Shown here: positions 1 to 9,784 of the stretch, one piece after another
Layout: each line of letters opens with the position of its first letter
Position numbering within the stretch: the stretch's first letter is position 1
Position numbers and translations under genes: made by a program
Notes under the pieces: model-generated
The model's input: only the letters and a program-made list of their open reading frames with translations
What the model was told of the DNA's origin: nothing
The model's database searches: none
From: Streptomyces sp. SPB162
GTDB lineage: Bacteria > Actinomycetota > Actinomycetes > Streptomycetales > Streptomycetaceae
DNA: 64,000 nucleotides
Direction: 5' to 3'
NCBI RefSeq assembly: GCF_029504575.1
Contig: NZ_JAQFII010000001.1
Location: forward strand, 6,207,001-6,271,000

Positions 1-672
1 GCCCACAACGCCCGGGTGCGCGGTGCAGTCCGACGGCATCAGCTGGATCGTCACGTTCGGCATCTCGGATACATCGAGTAGACGACGCAGTTGCTCGCGC
101 ATGGTGGCCGGACGGACCACAAACCGCTGGTGTAGGGCCGCCTCGTGGATGATCGCCCACAACTCCAGCGGATTCCCCGGGCGGGTGAGTACCGACTGTC
201 GTGCCAGCCGGACCTCGGCCAACGCCGCGATGTCGTCCGGGGTTCGCGACGTCGTGATGCCTGCGATGTTCTCGCGCGCATAGGCGGCCGTCTGCAACAG
301 TCCCGGGACCACGAGAGGTGCCCACTCGCAAATTTGATCGGCATCGGACTCCAGCGAGATGTAGTCCGCGTACGCGGGCGCGACGATGCCGCTGTACGTC
401 TGCCACCAGCCCCTTTTGCCGGCGTCCCGGGCCAGGTTCTCCAGGGCGGTATGTACGTCGCCGTCGCCGACCCCGTAGACCTGAAGCAGCGAGCCGACCT
501 CGGCCGGACGGATGGCCTGGGCCGCGTTCTCGATCTTCGACAGTTTCGGGCCCTTCCATCCCATGGCGGCAGCGGCCTCGTCGAGGGTGAGTCCGGCGTC
601 GTTGCGCAGTCGCTTCAAGGTGGCGCCGAGACGACGGCGCCTGACGGTCGGGACCAGCGGGGAGTTGGGCAT
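1..672 (-). CDS. XRE-family regulator with DUF5753 domain (3' end outside window)
   Basis: Reading the minus strand from the ATG at 670-672 gives 224 residues open to the left edge. The N-terminus is an XRE-type helix-turn-helix (LGATLKRLRNDAGLTLDEAA, then WKGPKLSKIENA), followed by a DUF5753 ligand-like region (GWWQTYSG at about residue 100, then VPGLLQTAAYAREN). Family members run about 280 residues, so roughly 50 to 60 are missing. AGGA sits 7 bases before the ATG. In Streptomyces such regulators pair with RsbW-like ATPases and small DUF397 proteins. The divergent gene at 850 is such an ATPase; a DUF397 gene could lie left of the window. The direct repeats between the two genes are candidate binding sites (inference). 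Confidence 0.85.
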   Translation of the reverse strand, partial: MPNSPLVPTVRRRRLGATLKRLRNDAGLTLDEAAAAMGWKGPKLSKIENAAQAIRPAEVGSLLQVYGVGDGDVHTALENLARDAGKRGWWQTYSGIVAPAYADYISLESDADQICEWAPLVVPGLLQTAAYARENIAGITTSRTPDDIAALAEVRLARQSVLTRPGNPLELWAIIHEAALHQRFVVRPATMREQLRRLLDVSEMPNVTIQLMPSDCTAHPGVVG

Positions 673-691
673 ATCGGAGTCCTACAGCCCG

Positions 692-740
692 AACTGGGTT
701 GTTGGGAATGCTCCGTGACCCCAAGTCACCCAAACTGGGT
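692..740. promoter_or_regulatory. Direct repeats AACTGGGT in the divergent spacer
   Basis: AACTGGGT occurs at 692-699 and 733-740, 41 bases apart (about four helical turns), between the DUF5753 regulator and the ATP-binding protein. A related GTTGGGT follows near 753. The position suits an operator for the XRE regulator, but this rests on position and repetition only. Confidence 0.3.
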
Positions 741-849
741 AGAAAACTTGCCGTTGGGTCAGAAAGAAGCCACCATCGGACTGCCGTCACGCAGAGTCAG
801 TGACCCGGCGCACGGCGCGACACGATCCGACCCTGCCTGTGGAGGTGCC

Positions 850-1308
850 ATGTGCAACATGGCGGAAGCACACGGACCCCCAACCCCCGGCTTCTACCTG
901 CGCACCAGACCCCAAGGCTTCGTCGTCCACCTCGTCGCCTCCGGCGACAACCTCCGCGCCCTGCGGGAGTTGACCGGGAAGGCGCTCGCCTCCGCCGGGG
1001 TCGATGCCGGGACGGCGGAGAGTGCGCGGCTCGTCGTGTCCGAGTTGGTCGGGAACTCCGTGCGGGCTTGCGGGCCGTGGGTGCCCCTGGTGGTGGAGGT
1101 GTCGGTCACGCGCGGGGCGGTGCTGCTGCGGGTGCATGACCCGGACCCCGCCGGGGTGCCGCGTCGGCGGCCGAGTGCCATGGATGACGCCGAGGCCGAG
1201 TCCGGGCGGGGGCTGGCGCTCGTGGACCTGCTCACCTCCGGGTGGCGCGTGGTGCGCTCGCCGGTCGGCAAGCAGGTCCGCTGCCGGCTCGAACCCGCGG
1301 AAGGCTGA
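850..1308 (+). CDS. ATP-binding protein, RsbW-like HATPase (anti-sigma/GHKL)
   Basis: 152 residues from ATG 850 (a second in-frame ATG is at 859; GGAGGT at 841-846 suits either). The protein is a single GHKL/HATPase_c_2 domain. The N box is VVSELVGN with E65 and N69, a weak G1 region lies around H96-D97, and G2 is ESGRGLALVD near residues 117-126. In actinomycetes this family includes SpoIIAB/RsbW-type anti-sigma kinases and many orphans paired with DUF5753 regulators. The G1 motif departs from the usual DNGxG, so kinase activity is uncertain. It is divergent from the XRE gene and converges on the beta-glucosidase through a shared hairpin. Confidence 0.8.
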   Translation: MCNMAEAHGPPTPGFYLRTRPQGFVVHLVASGDNLRALRELTGKALASAGVDAGTAESARLVVSELVGNSVRACGPWVPLVVEVSVTRGAVLLRVHDPDPAGVPRRRPSAMDDAEAESGRGLALVDLLTSGWRVVRSPVGKQVRCRLEPAEG

Positions 1309-1310
1309 GG

Positions 1311-1352
1311 GCCCGGCAGCCGTCCTCCCCCGTTGAGGGACGGCTGCCGGGC
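1311..1352. terminator. Bidirectional hairpin terminator
   Basis: A perfect 15-bp stem, GCCCGGCAGCCGTCC (1311-1325) with its complement at 1338-1352, and a 12-base loop. It lies between the convergent ATPase gene (ends 1308) and beta-glucosidase gene (ends 1371), so it can serve both. There is no U-tract, as is usual in Streptomyces. Confidence 0.8.
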
Positions 1353-1370
1353 GGCCGTGCGAAGGAGACC

Positions 1371-2746
<1,376 letters not shown>

Positions 2747-2750
<4 letters not shown>

Positions 2751-3613
2751 TTGACGGCGCCGGCGGTCAGTCCGACGACCAAGTAGCGCTGGAGCAGCAG
2801 GAAGCCGGCGACCACGGGCACGCTCACGACGAGTGAGGCGGCCATGACCTGGTTCCAGTACACGTCGGTCTGGGTGGCGTATCCCTGCAGGCCGACGGCG
2901 AGGGTGCGCGTGGTGTCGTTCGTCATGACCGACGCGAAGAGCACCTCGCCCCAGGCCGTCATGAAGGCGTACACCGACACCGCGACGATGCCGGGGACCG
3001 CTGCCGGCACCACGACGCGGAACAGCGCGCCGAGCGGACCGCAGCCGTCCACCATCGCGGCCTCGTCGAGGTCGCGCGGGATGGAGTCGAAGTAGCCGAC
3101 GAGCATCCAGATGGAGAAGGGGAGCGAGAACGTCAGATAGGTGAGGATGAGGCCGCCGCGGCTGCCGTACAGGGCGATCCCCGTCGAGTTCCCGATGTTC
3201 ACGAAGATCAGGAAGAGCGGGAGGAGGAAGAGGATGCCGGGGAACATCTGGGTGGACAGCACCGTCACCGTGAAGAACTTGCGGCCCCGGAAGCGGTAGC
3301 GGCTCACGGCGTAGGCGGCGAAGATCGCCACCGCCACCGAGGCCACGGTCGCGCTGACCGAGACGATCACCGAGTTCACGAAGTACTTGGCGAGCGGGAC
3401 CGTGTGCCAGATGTCGATGTACGGCCGGACGGTGAAACCGCTCGGGATCCAGCGGAAGGAGCCCTGCACGTCCTGCAACGGCTTGAGCGAGCTGCTGAGC
3501 ATCACGTACACCGGGGCGAGCGTGAAGGCCGTGAGCAGGGTGAGGAAGATCCGCCGGGTCCAGAGGAAGGACTTGGGCTGCGCCATCGGTGACGGGGGAG
3601 GGGCGTTACGCAT
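2747..3613 (-). CDS. Carbohydrate ABC permease (MalG type)
   Basis: 288 residues with about six hydrophobic segments and the EAA-type cytoplasmic loop (LDEAAMVDGCGPLGALFRV) that docks the ATPase. This is the CUT1 (MalG-like) partner of the preceding permease. The start codon lies in an 8-base overlap with that gene's stop (ATGCGTAA), and GGAAGG stands 9 bases upstream, so 3613 is preferred over the internal Met of MAQPKS. No ATPase gene is present, so the system probably uses a shared MsiK-type ATPase encoded elsewhere, as is known for Streptomyces CUT1 importers (inference). Confidence 0.92.
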
Positions 3614-4523
3614 CGGCCGGACCCTTCCTCCGCGACGTGATGAGCAGGTAGGTCGCCGTGACGAACAGCAGGAACAGCAGCAGGAGCACGGACATGGCCG
3701 AGCCGGCGCCGAAGTTCCAGGTGACGAAGGAGGACTGGTAGATGTGGATGGAGATCAGGTCGGCGGCCTCCGGCGCCGATCTGCCGAACAGCACGTAGGG
3801 CGTGTTGAAGTCGTTGAACGTCCACAGGAACAGCACCAGCACCAGCACCTGGTTGACCGGCCGCAGCGACGGCAGCGTGATCCGCCGGATCTGCTGCCAG
3901 ACGCCGGCGCCGTCCATCGACGCCGCCTCATACAGCTCCCGCGGGATGTTCTGCAGACCTGCCATCAGGCACAGGAAGGCGAACGGCCACGAGCGCCATA
4001 CGGAGACGGTGACGAGGGCGGTGAAGCTGTTGTCGCCGATCAGCCAGAACGACCGCTCGGAGGTGAGGTGCAGCTGGTCGTGGATCACGTGGTTGATCAG
4101 GCCCGTGTCGCGCTGGAACATGAACGACCAGGTGATGACGGCCGCGTAGACCGGCAGCGCGTACGGGACCAGGAAGATCGCCCGCAGGAATCCCCGGCCG
4201 CGGAAGGCGTCCTGCATGAGGATCGCCGCCGCGGTGCCGAGGAGCCAGGACAGCCCCACGGCGAGGAGGGTGAAGCAGAGGGTGACCCAGAACGAGTGCA
4301 GCAGTGCCTCGCCGACCGGGGCGTCGAAGTCCACCGCTATGCGGTAGTTGTCCAGGCCGGCCCAGGGCGCGGCGCCCCAGTCACGGATGAAGAACTGAGT
4401 GAGCTGTTTGAAGCTCATCACGATGCCGACGATCATCGGGATGAGGTGGATCAGCAGTTCGAGCAGGAGCGCGGGAAGCAGGAGCAGGTAGGGCAGGCCG
4501 ATCCGGCGCAGTCGCGCGATCAC
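3606..4523 (-). CDS. Carbohydrate ABC permease (MalF type)
   Basis: 305 residues, six predicted membrane segments (the first about residues 10-30, rich in Leu), and an EAA loop (LYEAASMDGAGVWQQIRRI). This is the first permease of the CUT1 importer. The GTG start overlaps the binding-protein stop by four bases (GTGA), which implies translational coupling. It overlaps the next permease by 8 bases. Confidence 0.92.
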   Translation of the reverse strand: MIARLRRIGLPYLLLLPALLLELLIHLIPMIVGIVMSFKQLTQFFIRDWGAAPWAGLDNYRIAVDFDAPVGEALLHSFWVTLCFTLLAVGLSWLLGTAAAILMQDAFRGRGFLRAIFLVPYALPVYAAVITWSFMFQRDTGLINHVIHDQLHLTSERSFWLIGDNSFTALVTVSVWRSWPFAFLCLMAGLQNIPRELYEAASMDGAGVWQQIRRITLPSLRPVNQVLVLVLFLWTFNDFNTPYVLFGRSAPEAADLISIHIYQSSFVTWNFGAGSAMSVLLLLFLLFVTATYLLITSRRKGPADA

Positions 4524-5842
4524 GAGGCCGGCATCTGCTGCTGGGCCTTGGTGAGGGCGGTCTTCACGGACTCGGTGGTGACGTCCTTGCCTGAGGCGGC
4601 CTGGGCGAAGAGCTCCTTCATCGCGGTGCCGACGAGGGTCTCGAACTGGCTCTCGTTGGGGACCTGCGGCAGCGGGGCGGCGCTCTTGGCGAGGACCTCG
4701 GCGAGGGTCTTCAGGTCGGGCGTGGAGAACGCCGCGTCACTCTGCGCGTCCTTGACGGGCGGCAGCGAGCCGTAGGTGGCGTTGAGTATCTTCTGCTCGG
4801 CCGTGCTGGTCATGAAGTTGACGAACTTCAGCGAGCCGTCGAGGTTCTTGGTGTTCTTGAAGACGGCGAGGTTGATGCCGGCGACCATCGAGTTGATGGC
4901 GGTCGCGCCCGTGGCGCCCGGGGTCTGGAACGGGACCGGGGCGACGCCGTAGTCTTCGGGCTTCATGCCGTGGGACTTCAGCGAGGAGGCGGCGGCCTGC
5001 CACATCAGCATGCCGGCCTTGCCGGTCGCGAAGTCGGCGAGGGACTGGTTGGCGGCGTACTCGGCGTTGCCGGGGGCCGCGATCTTGTCCTTGCCGATGA
5101 AGTCGATGTACTGCTTGACGGCGGCGACGTTCTCCGGGGTGTCGAACGTGGCCTTGCCGGAGGCGTCGAAGAAGTCCGAGCCGTGCTGCTTGGCGAGGAC
5201 GAAGGCGTGGTGGATGTTCTCCGAGCCGTTGCCGCCCTCGACGGCGAGGCCGTACTTGCCGTCCTTGGTGAGCTTCTTGCCGTCGGCGACCAGTTCGTCC
5301 CAGGTCGCGGGCGGGGCGGCGATGCCCGCGTCGGCGAACATCTTCTTGTTGTAGTAGAGCCCGTAGGACAGCGAGTACAGCGGCACGGCGGCCGGGTCCT
5401 TGCCCTGCGCGCCGGCGGCGGCGAGCGCGGCGTCGACGAAGCGGTCCTTGCCGCCGATCTTGCCGAAGTTGGCGGCGTCGAACGGGAGCAGCGCGCCGGT
5501 GGCCTGCAGCGAGGCCGACCAGGTGTTGCCGATGTTCAGGACGTCGGGACCCTGGCCCGAAGTGGCCGCGGCCAGGATTCTGTTGAGCAGGTCGGACCAG
5601 GGGACGACCTCCAGCTTGACCTTGATCCCGGTCTGCTGCTCGAACTTCTTGAGCTCGGGCTCCAGGACCTGCTTGTCGTTCTCCAGGCTGGTGCCCTGGT
5701 TGCTCGCCCAGTACGTCAGTGTCTTGGGGCTGCTGTTGCCGCCGCTGTCGTTGCTGCTGGAGCCGCCGCCGCAGGCGGAAGCGGTGAGTGCCATCGCTGC
5801 GGCGATGGCGGTTGCCGCGACTGCCCGGTGGTAGGTACGCAT
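4520..5842 (-). CDS. Sugar-binding lipoprotein of the CUT1 ABC importer
   Basis: 440 residues. It has a lipoprotein signal peptide with lipobox LTASAC, so the mature protein begins at the Cys near residue 24 and is held on the outer face of the membrane. Beyond a Ser/Gly/Asn-rich linker it is a family 1 extracellular solute-binding protein (LTYWASNQG near the start, DVLNIGNTWSASL). It is the first gene of the operon ending in the GH1 enzyme. The ATG at 5842 is preceded by a GAGAGGGGA ribosome site. Ligand is not assignable by eye; a beta-glucoside or cello-oligosaccharide would fit the GH1 partner (inference). Confidence 0.92.
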   Translation of the reverse strand: MRTYHRAVAATAIAAAMALTASACGGGSSSNDSGGNSSPKTLTYWASNQGTSLENDKQVLEPELKKFEQQTGIKVKLEVVPWSDLLNRILAAATSGQGPDVLNIGNTWSASLQATGALLPFDAANFGKIGGKDRFVDAALAAAGAQGKDPAAVPLYSLSYGLYYNKKMFADAGIAAPPATWDELVADGKKLTKDGKYGLAVEGGNGSENIHHAFVLAKQHGSDFFDASGKATFDTPENVAAVKQYIDFIGKDKIAAPGNAEYAANQSLADFATGKAGMLMWQAAASSLKSHGMKPEDYGVAPVPFQTPGATGATAINSMVAGINLAVFKNTKNLDGSLKFVNFMTSTAEQKILNATYGSLPPVKDAQSDAAFSTPDLKTLAEVLAKSAAPLPQVPNESQFETLVGTAMKELFAQAASGKDVTTESVKTALTKAQQQMPAS

Positions 5843-5984
5843 GACGGTCCCCTCTCAGGGGTGGGATCGCTACGGAACGGAAACGGGAACGGGTCTGGAA
5901 CCGGTGGTGAACCGGCCTGGAGCGGATCTGTGACGGGTCTGGAGCGGGCCTTCGTCCGTTCAAGAAGTGAACGGGCGCCGTGTC

Positions 5985-6005
5985 TTATTTCAGGGCGTGA
6001 TTTAA
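5985..6005. promoter_or_regulatory. Imperfect dyad overlapping the importer -10 box (candidate ROK operator)
   Basis: TTATTTCA (5985-5992), a 5-base spacer, then TGATTTAA (5998-6005). The arms match as an inverted repeat at 6 of 8 positions. It is an AT-rich patch in very GC-rich DNA, it overlaps the -10 of the minus-strand promoter, and the divergent gene is a ROK regulator. Binding is inferred. Confidence 0.4.
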
Positions 6006-6028
6006 CTTGTGAGAAAAGGTGGCGTCAA
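6000..6028 (-). promoter_or_regulatory. Promoter of the sugar importer/GH1 operon
   Basis: On the minus strand TTGACG (complement of 6023-6028), a 17-base spacer and TTAAAT (complement of 6000-6005) form a good housekeeping-sigma promoter. Transcription would start near 5992, leaving a leader of about 150 bases before the binding-protein ATG at 5842. Confidence 0.6.
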
Positions 6029-6079
6029 GACTTCGCGCACCGATAGATTTCAGCCGGGGAGTCAGGGGAGGAGGACCGG

Positions 6080-7363
6080 ATGGCAGATCGAGGCAAACGA
6101 ACCGTGCGTGACCTGCGGCGCGGCAACCGGTCGGCGCTGCTGCGCCACCTGTATTTCGAGGGGCCGCTGAGTCGCCAGGAGTTGGGTCGGGACTCCGGCC
6201 TGAGTGCCGGATCGATCAGCAACGTCGTCGGCGACCTGATCGCCGACGGACTGGTCGAGGAGGCCGGCTCCGTCGACTCCGACGGCGGACGGCCGCGGAT
6301 CCTGCTCAGGGTCGCCGCCGGGTACGGCTGCGTCGTGGGGGTGGACGTCGGGGAGACCCGGGTCCGGGTGGAGCTGTTCGACCTAGCCCTCACCGAACTG
6401 GCGGCGGCGGACCTGCCGTTGTCGGACAGCGGACATGACGTCGACCACGTCGTACGGCTGGTTCTCGACGGTCTGTCGGCCGTCGTCCGCGACGCGGGCA
6501 TCTCCGAGAGCGACGTGCTCGGCGTGGGCGTCGGGGTCCCCGGCATCGTCGAGCAGGGTGACGGCGCCGGCGCCCCGGGCGCCGCGAACGGCGTCGACCT
6601 CGGCAGCGGCGAGGGCATCGTCGTGCACGGCCAGACCATCGGCTGGAACGCGGTCCCGTTCGGCCGCCTGCTGCGGGCCGGCACCGACCTGCCGCTCTAC
6701 ATCGACAACGGCGCCAAGACGCTCGGCCAGGCCGAGATGTGGTTCGGCGCCGGACGCGGCGCCGGCAGCGCCGTCATCGCCCTGCTCGGCTCGGGCGTCG
6801 GTGCCTGCGTGGTCGCCGACGGCAAGCCGTACCGGGGGGCGACCAGCAGCGCGGGCGAGTGGGGCCACACCACCCTCCAGGTGGGCGGCCGACTCTGCCG
6901 CTGCGGCGCGCGGGGCTGCCTGGAGGCATACGTGGGCGCCGAGGCGCTGCTGGAGCGCTGGGGCAGGGCACCCGAAGGGCAGAGCGAGGAGGCGGGCCTC
7001 ACGGCCCTGCTGGCCGCCGCCGACGAGGATCCCTCGGCGGCCGCGCTCTTGGCGGAGACCGCCGAGTACCTGGGCGCGGGCATCGCGGACCTGATCAACC
7101 TCTTCAACCCCGAGCGCATCGTGATCGGCGGCTGGGCCGGGCTGATGATCGGCCCCCGGCTGCTGCCTGCCGTCCGCGAGGCGGCCGTGGCCTACGCGCT
7201 GCACCACCCCTGCGCCCAGACGTCCATCGAGATGGGACGGCTCGGACCCGACGCGGTCACGGTCGGGGCGGCCACCCTCCCGCTGGCCAGGCTCCTCGAC
7301 TCGGGCGGCGCGCCATGGAACCGGAACCCAACCGTCCGGGAGGCTCGACTGGAGGTACGTTGA
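6080..7363 (+). CDS. ROK-family transcriptional regulator
   Basis: 427 residues. The N-terminal winged helix is about residues 15-65 (GPLSRQELGRDSGLSAGSIS), followed by a ROK domain with VGVDVGETRVRVEL and the zinc-binding CRCGARGCLEAY starting at C273. The HTH plus ROK architecture marks a repressor that senses sugar, not a kinase. It is divergent from the sugar importer/GH1 operon and is the likely regulator of it. GGGGAGGAGG before the ATG supports the start. Confidence 0.92.
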   Translation: MADRGKRTVRDLRRGNRSALLRHLYFEGPLSRQELGRDSGLSAGSISNVVGDLIADGLVEEAGSVDSDGGRPRILLRVAAGYGCVVGVDVGETRVRVELFDLALTELAAADLPLSDSGHDVDHVVRLVLDGLSAVVRDAGISESDVLGVGVGVPGIVEQGDGAGAPGAANGVDLGSGEGIVVHGQTIGWNAVPFGRLLRAGTDLPLYIDNGAKTLGQAEMWFGAGRGAGSAVIALLGSGVGACVVADGKPYRGATSSAGEWGHTTLQVGGRLCRCGARGCLEAYVGAEALLERWGRAPEGQSEEAGLTALLAAADEDPSAAALLAETAEYLGAGIADLINLFNPERIVIGGWAGLMIGPRLLPAVREAAVAYALHHPCAQTSIEMGRLGPDAVTVGAATLPLARLLDSGGAPWNRNPTVREARLEVR

Positions 7364-7427
7364 CCGGGCGGGCGCCATTTCGGCCGCGCCCGCCCCGTCG
7401 CACCTCGCCCCGTCAAGGAGTCCCGCC

Positions 7428-8237
7428 GTGACCCTGCAGCAGCAGATCGTCGGCACTGCCATGCAGATGGCCGTGTGCACCCTTCAGCCAGGTCAGACGG
7501 TGTACTGCGAGGCGGGGAAGTTCCTGTTCAAGACGTCGAACGTCACGATGGAGACCCGGCTGTCCGGGCAAGGGGGCGTCCAGCCCGGCGGCGGCGCGGC
7601 CGGGGGCATGAGCGGCATGCTGCGGCAGGCCATGGGCACCGCCATGCAGGCGGGACAGCGGGCGCTCGCGGGCGAGAGCCTCGCCTTCCAGTACTTCTCC
7701 GCGACCGGCGGCGAGGGCACCGTCGGCTTCGCCGGTGTGCTGCCGGGTGAGATGCGGGCCCTGGAGCTGGACGGGACGCGGGCCTGGTTCGCCGAGAAGG
7801 ACGCCTTCGTGGCCGCCGAGTCGACCGTCCACTTCGGCATCGCCTTCCAGGGCGGACGGGCCGGCCGCAGCGGCGGCGAGGGCTTCATCCTGGAGAAGTT
7901 CACCGGCCAGGGCACAGTGATCATCGCGGGCGCGGGCAACTTCATCGACCTGAACCCGGCGGACTTCGGCGGCCGCATCGAGGTCGACACCGGTTGCATC
8001 GTGGCCTTCGAGGAAGGCATCGAGTATGGCGTGCAGCGGATCGGCGGCCTCGACCGGCAGGGGCTGATGAACGCGGTCTTCGGCGGCGAGGGGCTGTCGC
8101 TGGCCACGTTGGAGGGCAACGGCCGCGTCATCCTGCAGTCGATGACGATCGAGGGCCTGGCGAACGCGCTGAAGAAGGCCCAGGGCGCCGACAAGCAGGG
8201 CCCGACGGGCGGGCTGTTCTCCACCCACTCGGGCTGA
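7428..8237 (+). CDS. AIM24/TIGR00266-family protein
   Basis: 269 residues from a GTG start with AAGGAG 7 bases upstream. It is a beta-rich AIM24 (DUF124) protein: MAVCTLQPGQTVYCEAGKF, then MSGMLRQAMGTAMQ, then GAGNFIDLNPADFGG. Its function is not established. It has no signal peptide or membrane span. It stands alone between the ROK gene and the secreted RNase gene. Confidence 0.85.
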   Translation: MTLQQQIVGTAMQMAVCTLQPGQTVYCEAGKFLFKTSNVTMETRLSGQGGVQPGGGAAGGMSGMLRQAMGTAMQAGQRALAGESLAFQYFSATGGEGTVGFAGVLPGEMRALELDGTRAWFAEKDAFVAAESTVHFGIAFQGGRAGRSGGEGFILEKFTGQGTVIIAGAGNFIDLNPADFGGRIEVDTGCIVAFEEGIEYGVQRIGGLDRQGLMNAVFGGEGLSLATLEGNGRVILQSMTIEGLANALKKAQGADKQGPTGGLFSTHSG

Positions 8238-8339
8238 CCGGACGGGACCGGCACGGGGCGCCCGGGGCGCGGCGGCGGCCGGTTAACTCCTGGAGAACAG
8301 TGTGTTGTTGGGATTGACGGGCCCCGGTCTACGCGCGTC

Positions 8340-8822
8340 ATGGTGGTTCCCATGAGAACCCCACGTCTCACTCGTATCGGCGCGCTCGCCGTCCTCGCGG
8401 GCACCCTCCTCGTCGGCGGACCGGCGGTCGCCGCCTCTCCCGCCACCGTCGCCCCGGCCTCCACGACCACCTCCGCCGGCTCGTCCGCCGCGGTGGCGAT
8501 CCATCCGGCGACGATCAACGCGGCGACGGTCAACGCGGTCGGCGGCATCTGCTACTCGGCGCTGCCGTCGCAGGCCCACCACACCCTCGACCTCATCGAC
8601 GCGGGCGGCCCGTTCCCGTACTCGCAGGACGGCGTCGTGTTCCGGAACCAGGAACACCTGCTGCCCGGTCACACCAGCGGCTACTACCACGAGTACACCG
8701 TCGTCACCCCCGGCTCGCCGACCCGCGGCGCCCGCCGGATCATCACCGGCCAGGCGGTCGACGAGGACTACTACACCGCCGACCACTACGCGTCGTTCAA
8801 TCTGGTCGACTTCGGCTGCTGA
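8340..8822 (+). CDS. Secreted guanyl-specific ribonuclease (RNase Sa/barnase type)
   Basis: 160 residues: a signal peptide (about residues 1-31, ending PAVAA), a Ala/Thr-rich linker, and a ribonuclease domain from about residue 65. The domain follows RNase Sa closely. C71 and the terminal C160 correspond to the Cys7-Cys96 disulphide, and E118, R133 and H149 to catalytic Glu54, Arg69 and His85; the 64-residue offset is constant, so nothing is inserted or lost. It should cleave RNA after G outside the cell. ATG 8352 is an alternative start. No barstar-like inhibitor gene is adjacent. Confidence 0.95.
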   Translation: MVVPMRTPRLTRIGALAVLAGTLLVGGPAVAASPATVAPASTTTSAGSSAAVAIHPATINAATVNAVGGICYSALPSQAHHTLDLIDAGGPFPYSQDGVVFRNQEHLLPGHTSGYYHEYTVVTPGSPTRGARRIITGQAVDEDYYTADHYASFNLVDFGC

Positions 8823-8888
8823 GCGTCCGAGGGGCCGGTGCCGACCGTCGGCCCCGACCACCTGTCCACCGTCTTCCGACCCGACTGT

Positions 8889-8928
8889 GCGGGGCGTGCG
8901 CCGGAATTCCCTCCGGCGCACGCCCCGC
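8889..8928 (+). terminator. Hairpin terminator after the RNase gene
   Basis: A 17-bp perfect stem (8889-8905 with 8912-8928) and a 6-base loop (ATTCCC). It starts 66 bases past the RNase stop and would isolate it from the aldolase gene. Confidence 0.8.
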
Positions 8929-9056
8929 GCTTTCGCGTGTTACGGACCGGACACGTCGGCGCGAACCGCGTGCCTCGATGTCGGAGGGACCCGATAGCGT
9001 TTCGGCAGACGATGTCTCGCCCCGTTCCACAGCACCGAGGAAGGACGGCGACCGCC

Positions 9057-9680
9057 GTGTACCGCTGGGAGATCACCCGGGCCGCGCTGGCCCAGCGGGT
9101 TTTCGCCATCGTCCGCAGCGAGAGCTACGACCAGGCCGCCGCGGTGGCCGACACGTTGCTCTCCGCCGGGCTGACCACACTGGAGATCTCGCTCACCACG
9201 CCCTTCGCCCTCGAAGCGGTGACCACCCTCGTCCGCGAGGTCGGGGAGGACGCGATCATCGGCGCGGGCGCCGTCCTGGACGCCACCTCCGCCCGGATGG
9301 CCGTCGACGCCGGAGCCCGCTTCCTCTCCTCGCCCAGCCTGGACGCGGGCGTCGTACGGACCGGCCACCGCTACGGCGTCCCGGTCTTCCCCGGCGTGGC
9401 GACGCCCACCGAGATGGTCCGCGGCATGGAACTCGGCGCCGACGCGCTCAAGCTCTTCCCCGCCTCCGGCTACGCCCCCGGCTGGATCACGGACGTCGGC
9501 GCCGCCCTGCCGCAGGCAGCCCTGCTGCCCGCCGGCGGCATCACGATCGACACGGCGCCGGACTGGATCGCCGCGGGCGCCGTCGCCTGCGGCATGGGAG
9601 CGGAGCTCACCGAAGGCGACCGGGACACCGTCGCCAAGCGCGTGACCGAACTGCTCGCCCGCCTGGCGGACGCCCGCTGA
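9057..9680 (+). CDS. eda: KDPG/KHG aldolase
   Basis: 207 residues from GTG 9057, with GAGGAAGGA upstream; the reading frame stays open further upstream, but that part looks non-coding. The TIM-barrel class I aldolase features are VFAIVRSES, LEISLTT with E43, GAGAVLD, and ALKLFPASG with Schiff-base lysine K132. It splits 2-keto-3-deoxy-6-phosphogluconate into pyruvate and glyceraldehyde-3-phosphate (Entner-Doudoroff or uronate breakdown). No edd or KDG kinase gene is near, so the pathway is not set by context. Confidence 0.9.
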   Translation: MYRWEITRAALAQRVFAIVRSESYDQAAAVADTLLSAGLTTLEISLTTPFALEAVTTLVREVGEDAIIGAGAVLDATSARMAVDAGARFLSSPSLDAGVVRTGHRYGVPVFPGVATPTEMVRGMELGADALKLFPASGYAPGWITDVGAALPQAALLPAGGITIDTAPDWIAAGAVACGMGAELTEGDRDTVAKRVTELLARLADAR

Positions 9681-9784
9681 TCTGCTCGCCCCTCGGCTCC
9701 TCCGTGAGGGGGAGGCGCGCTCCACCTGCGGGCGGTTACGGTGCGAAGCACGGCAAACCGGCCCGCCAGGGGGAGGTTCTGGGT

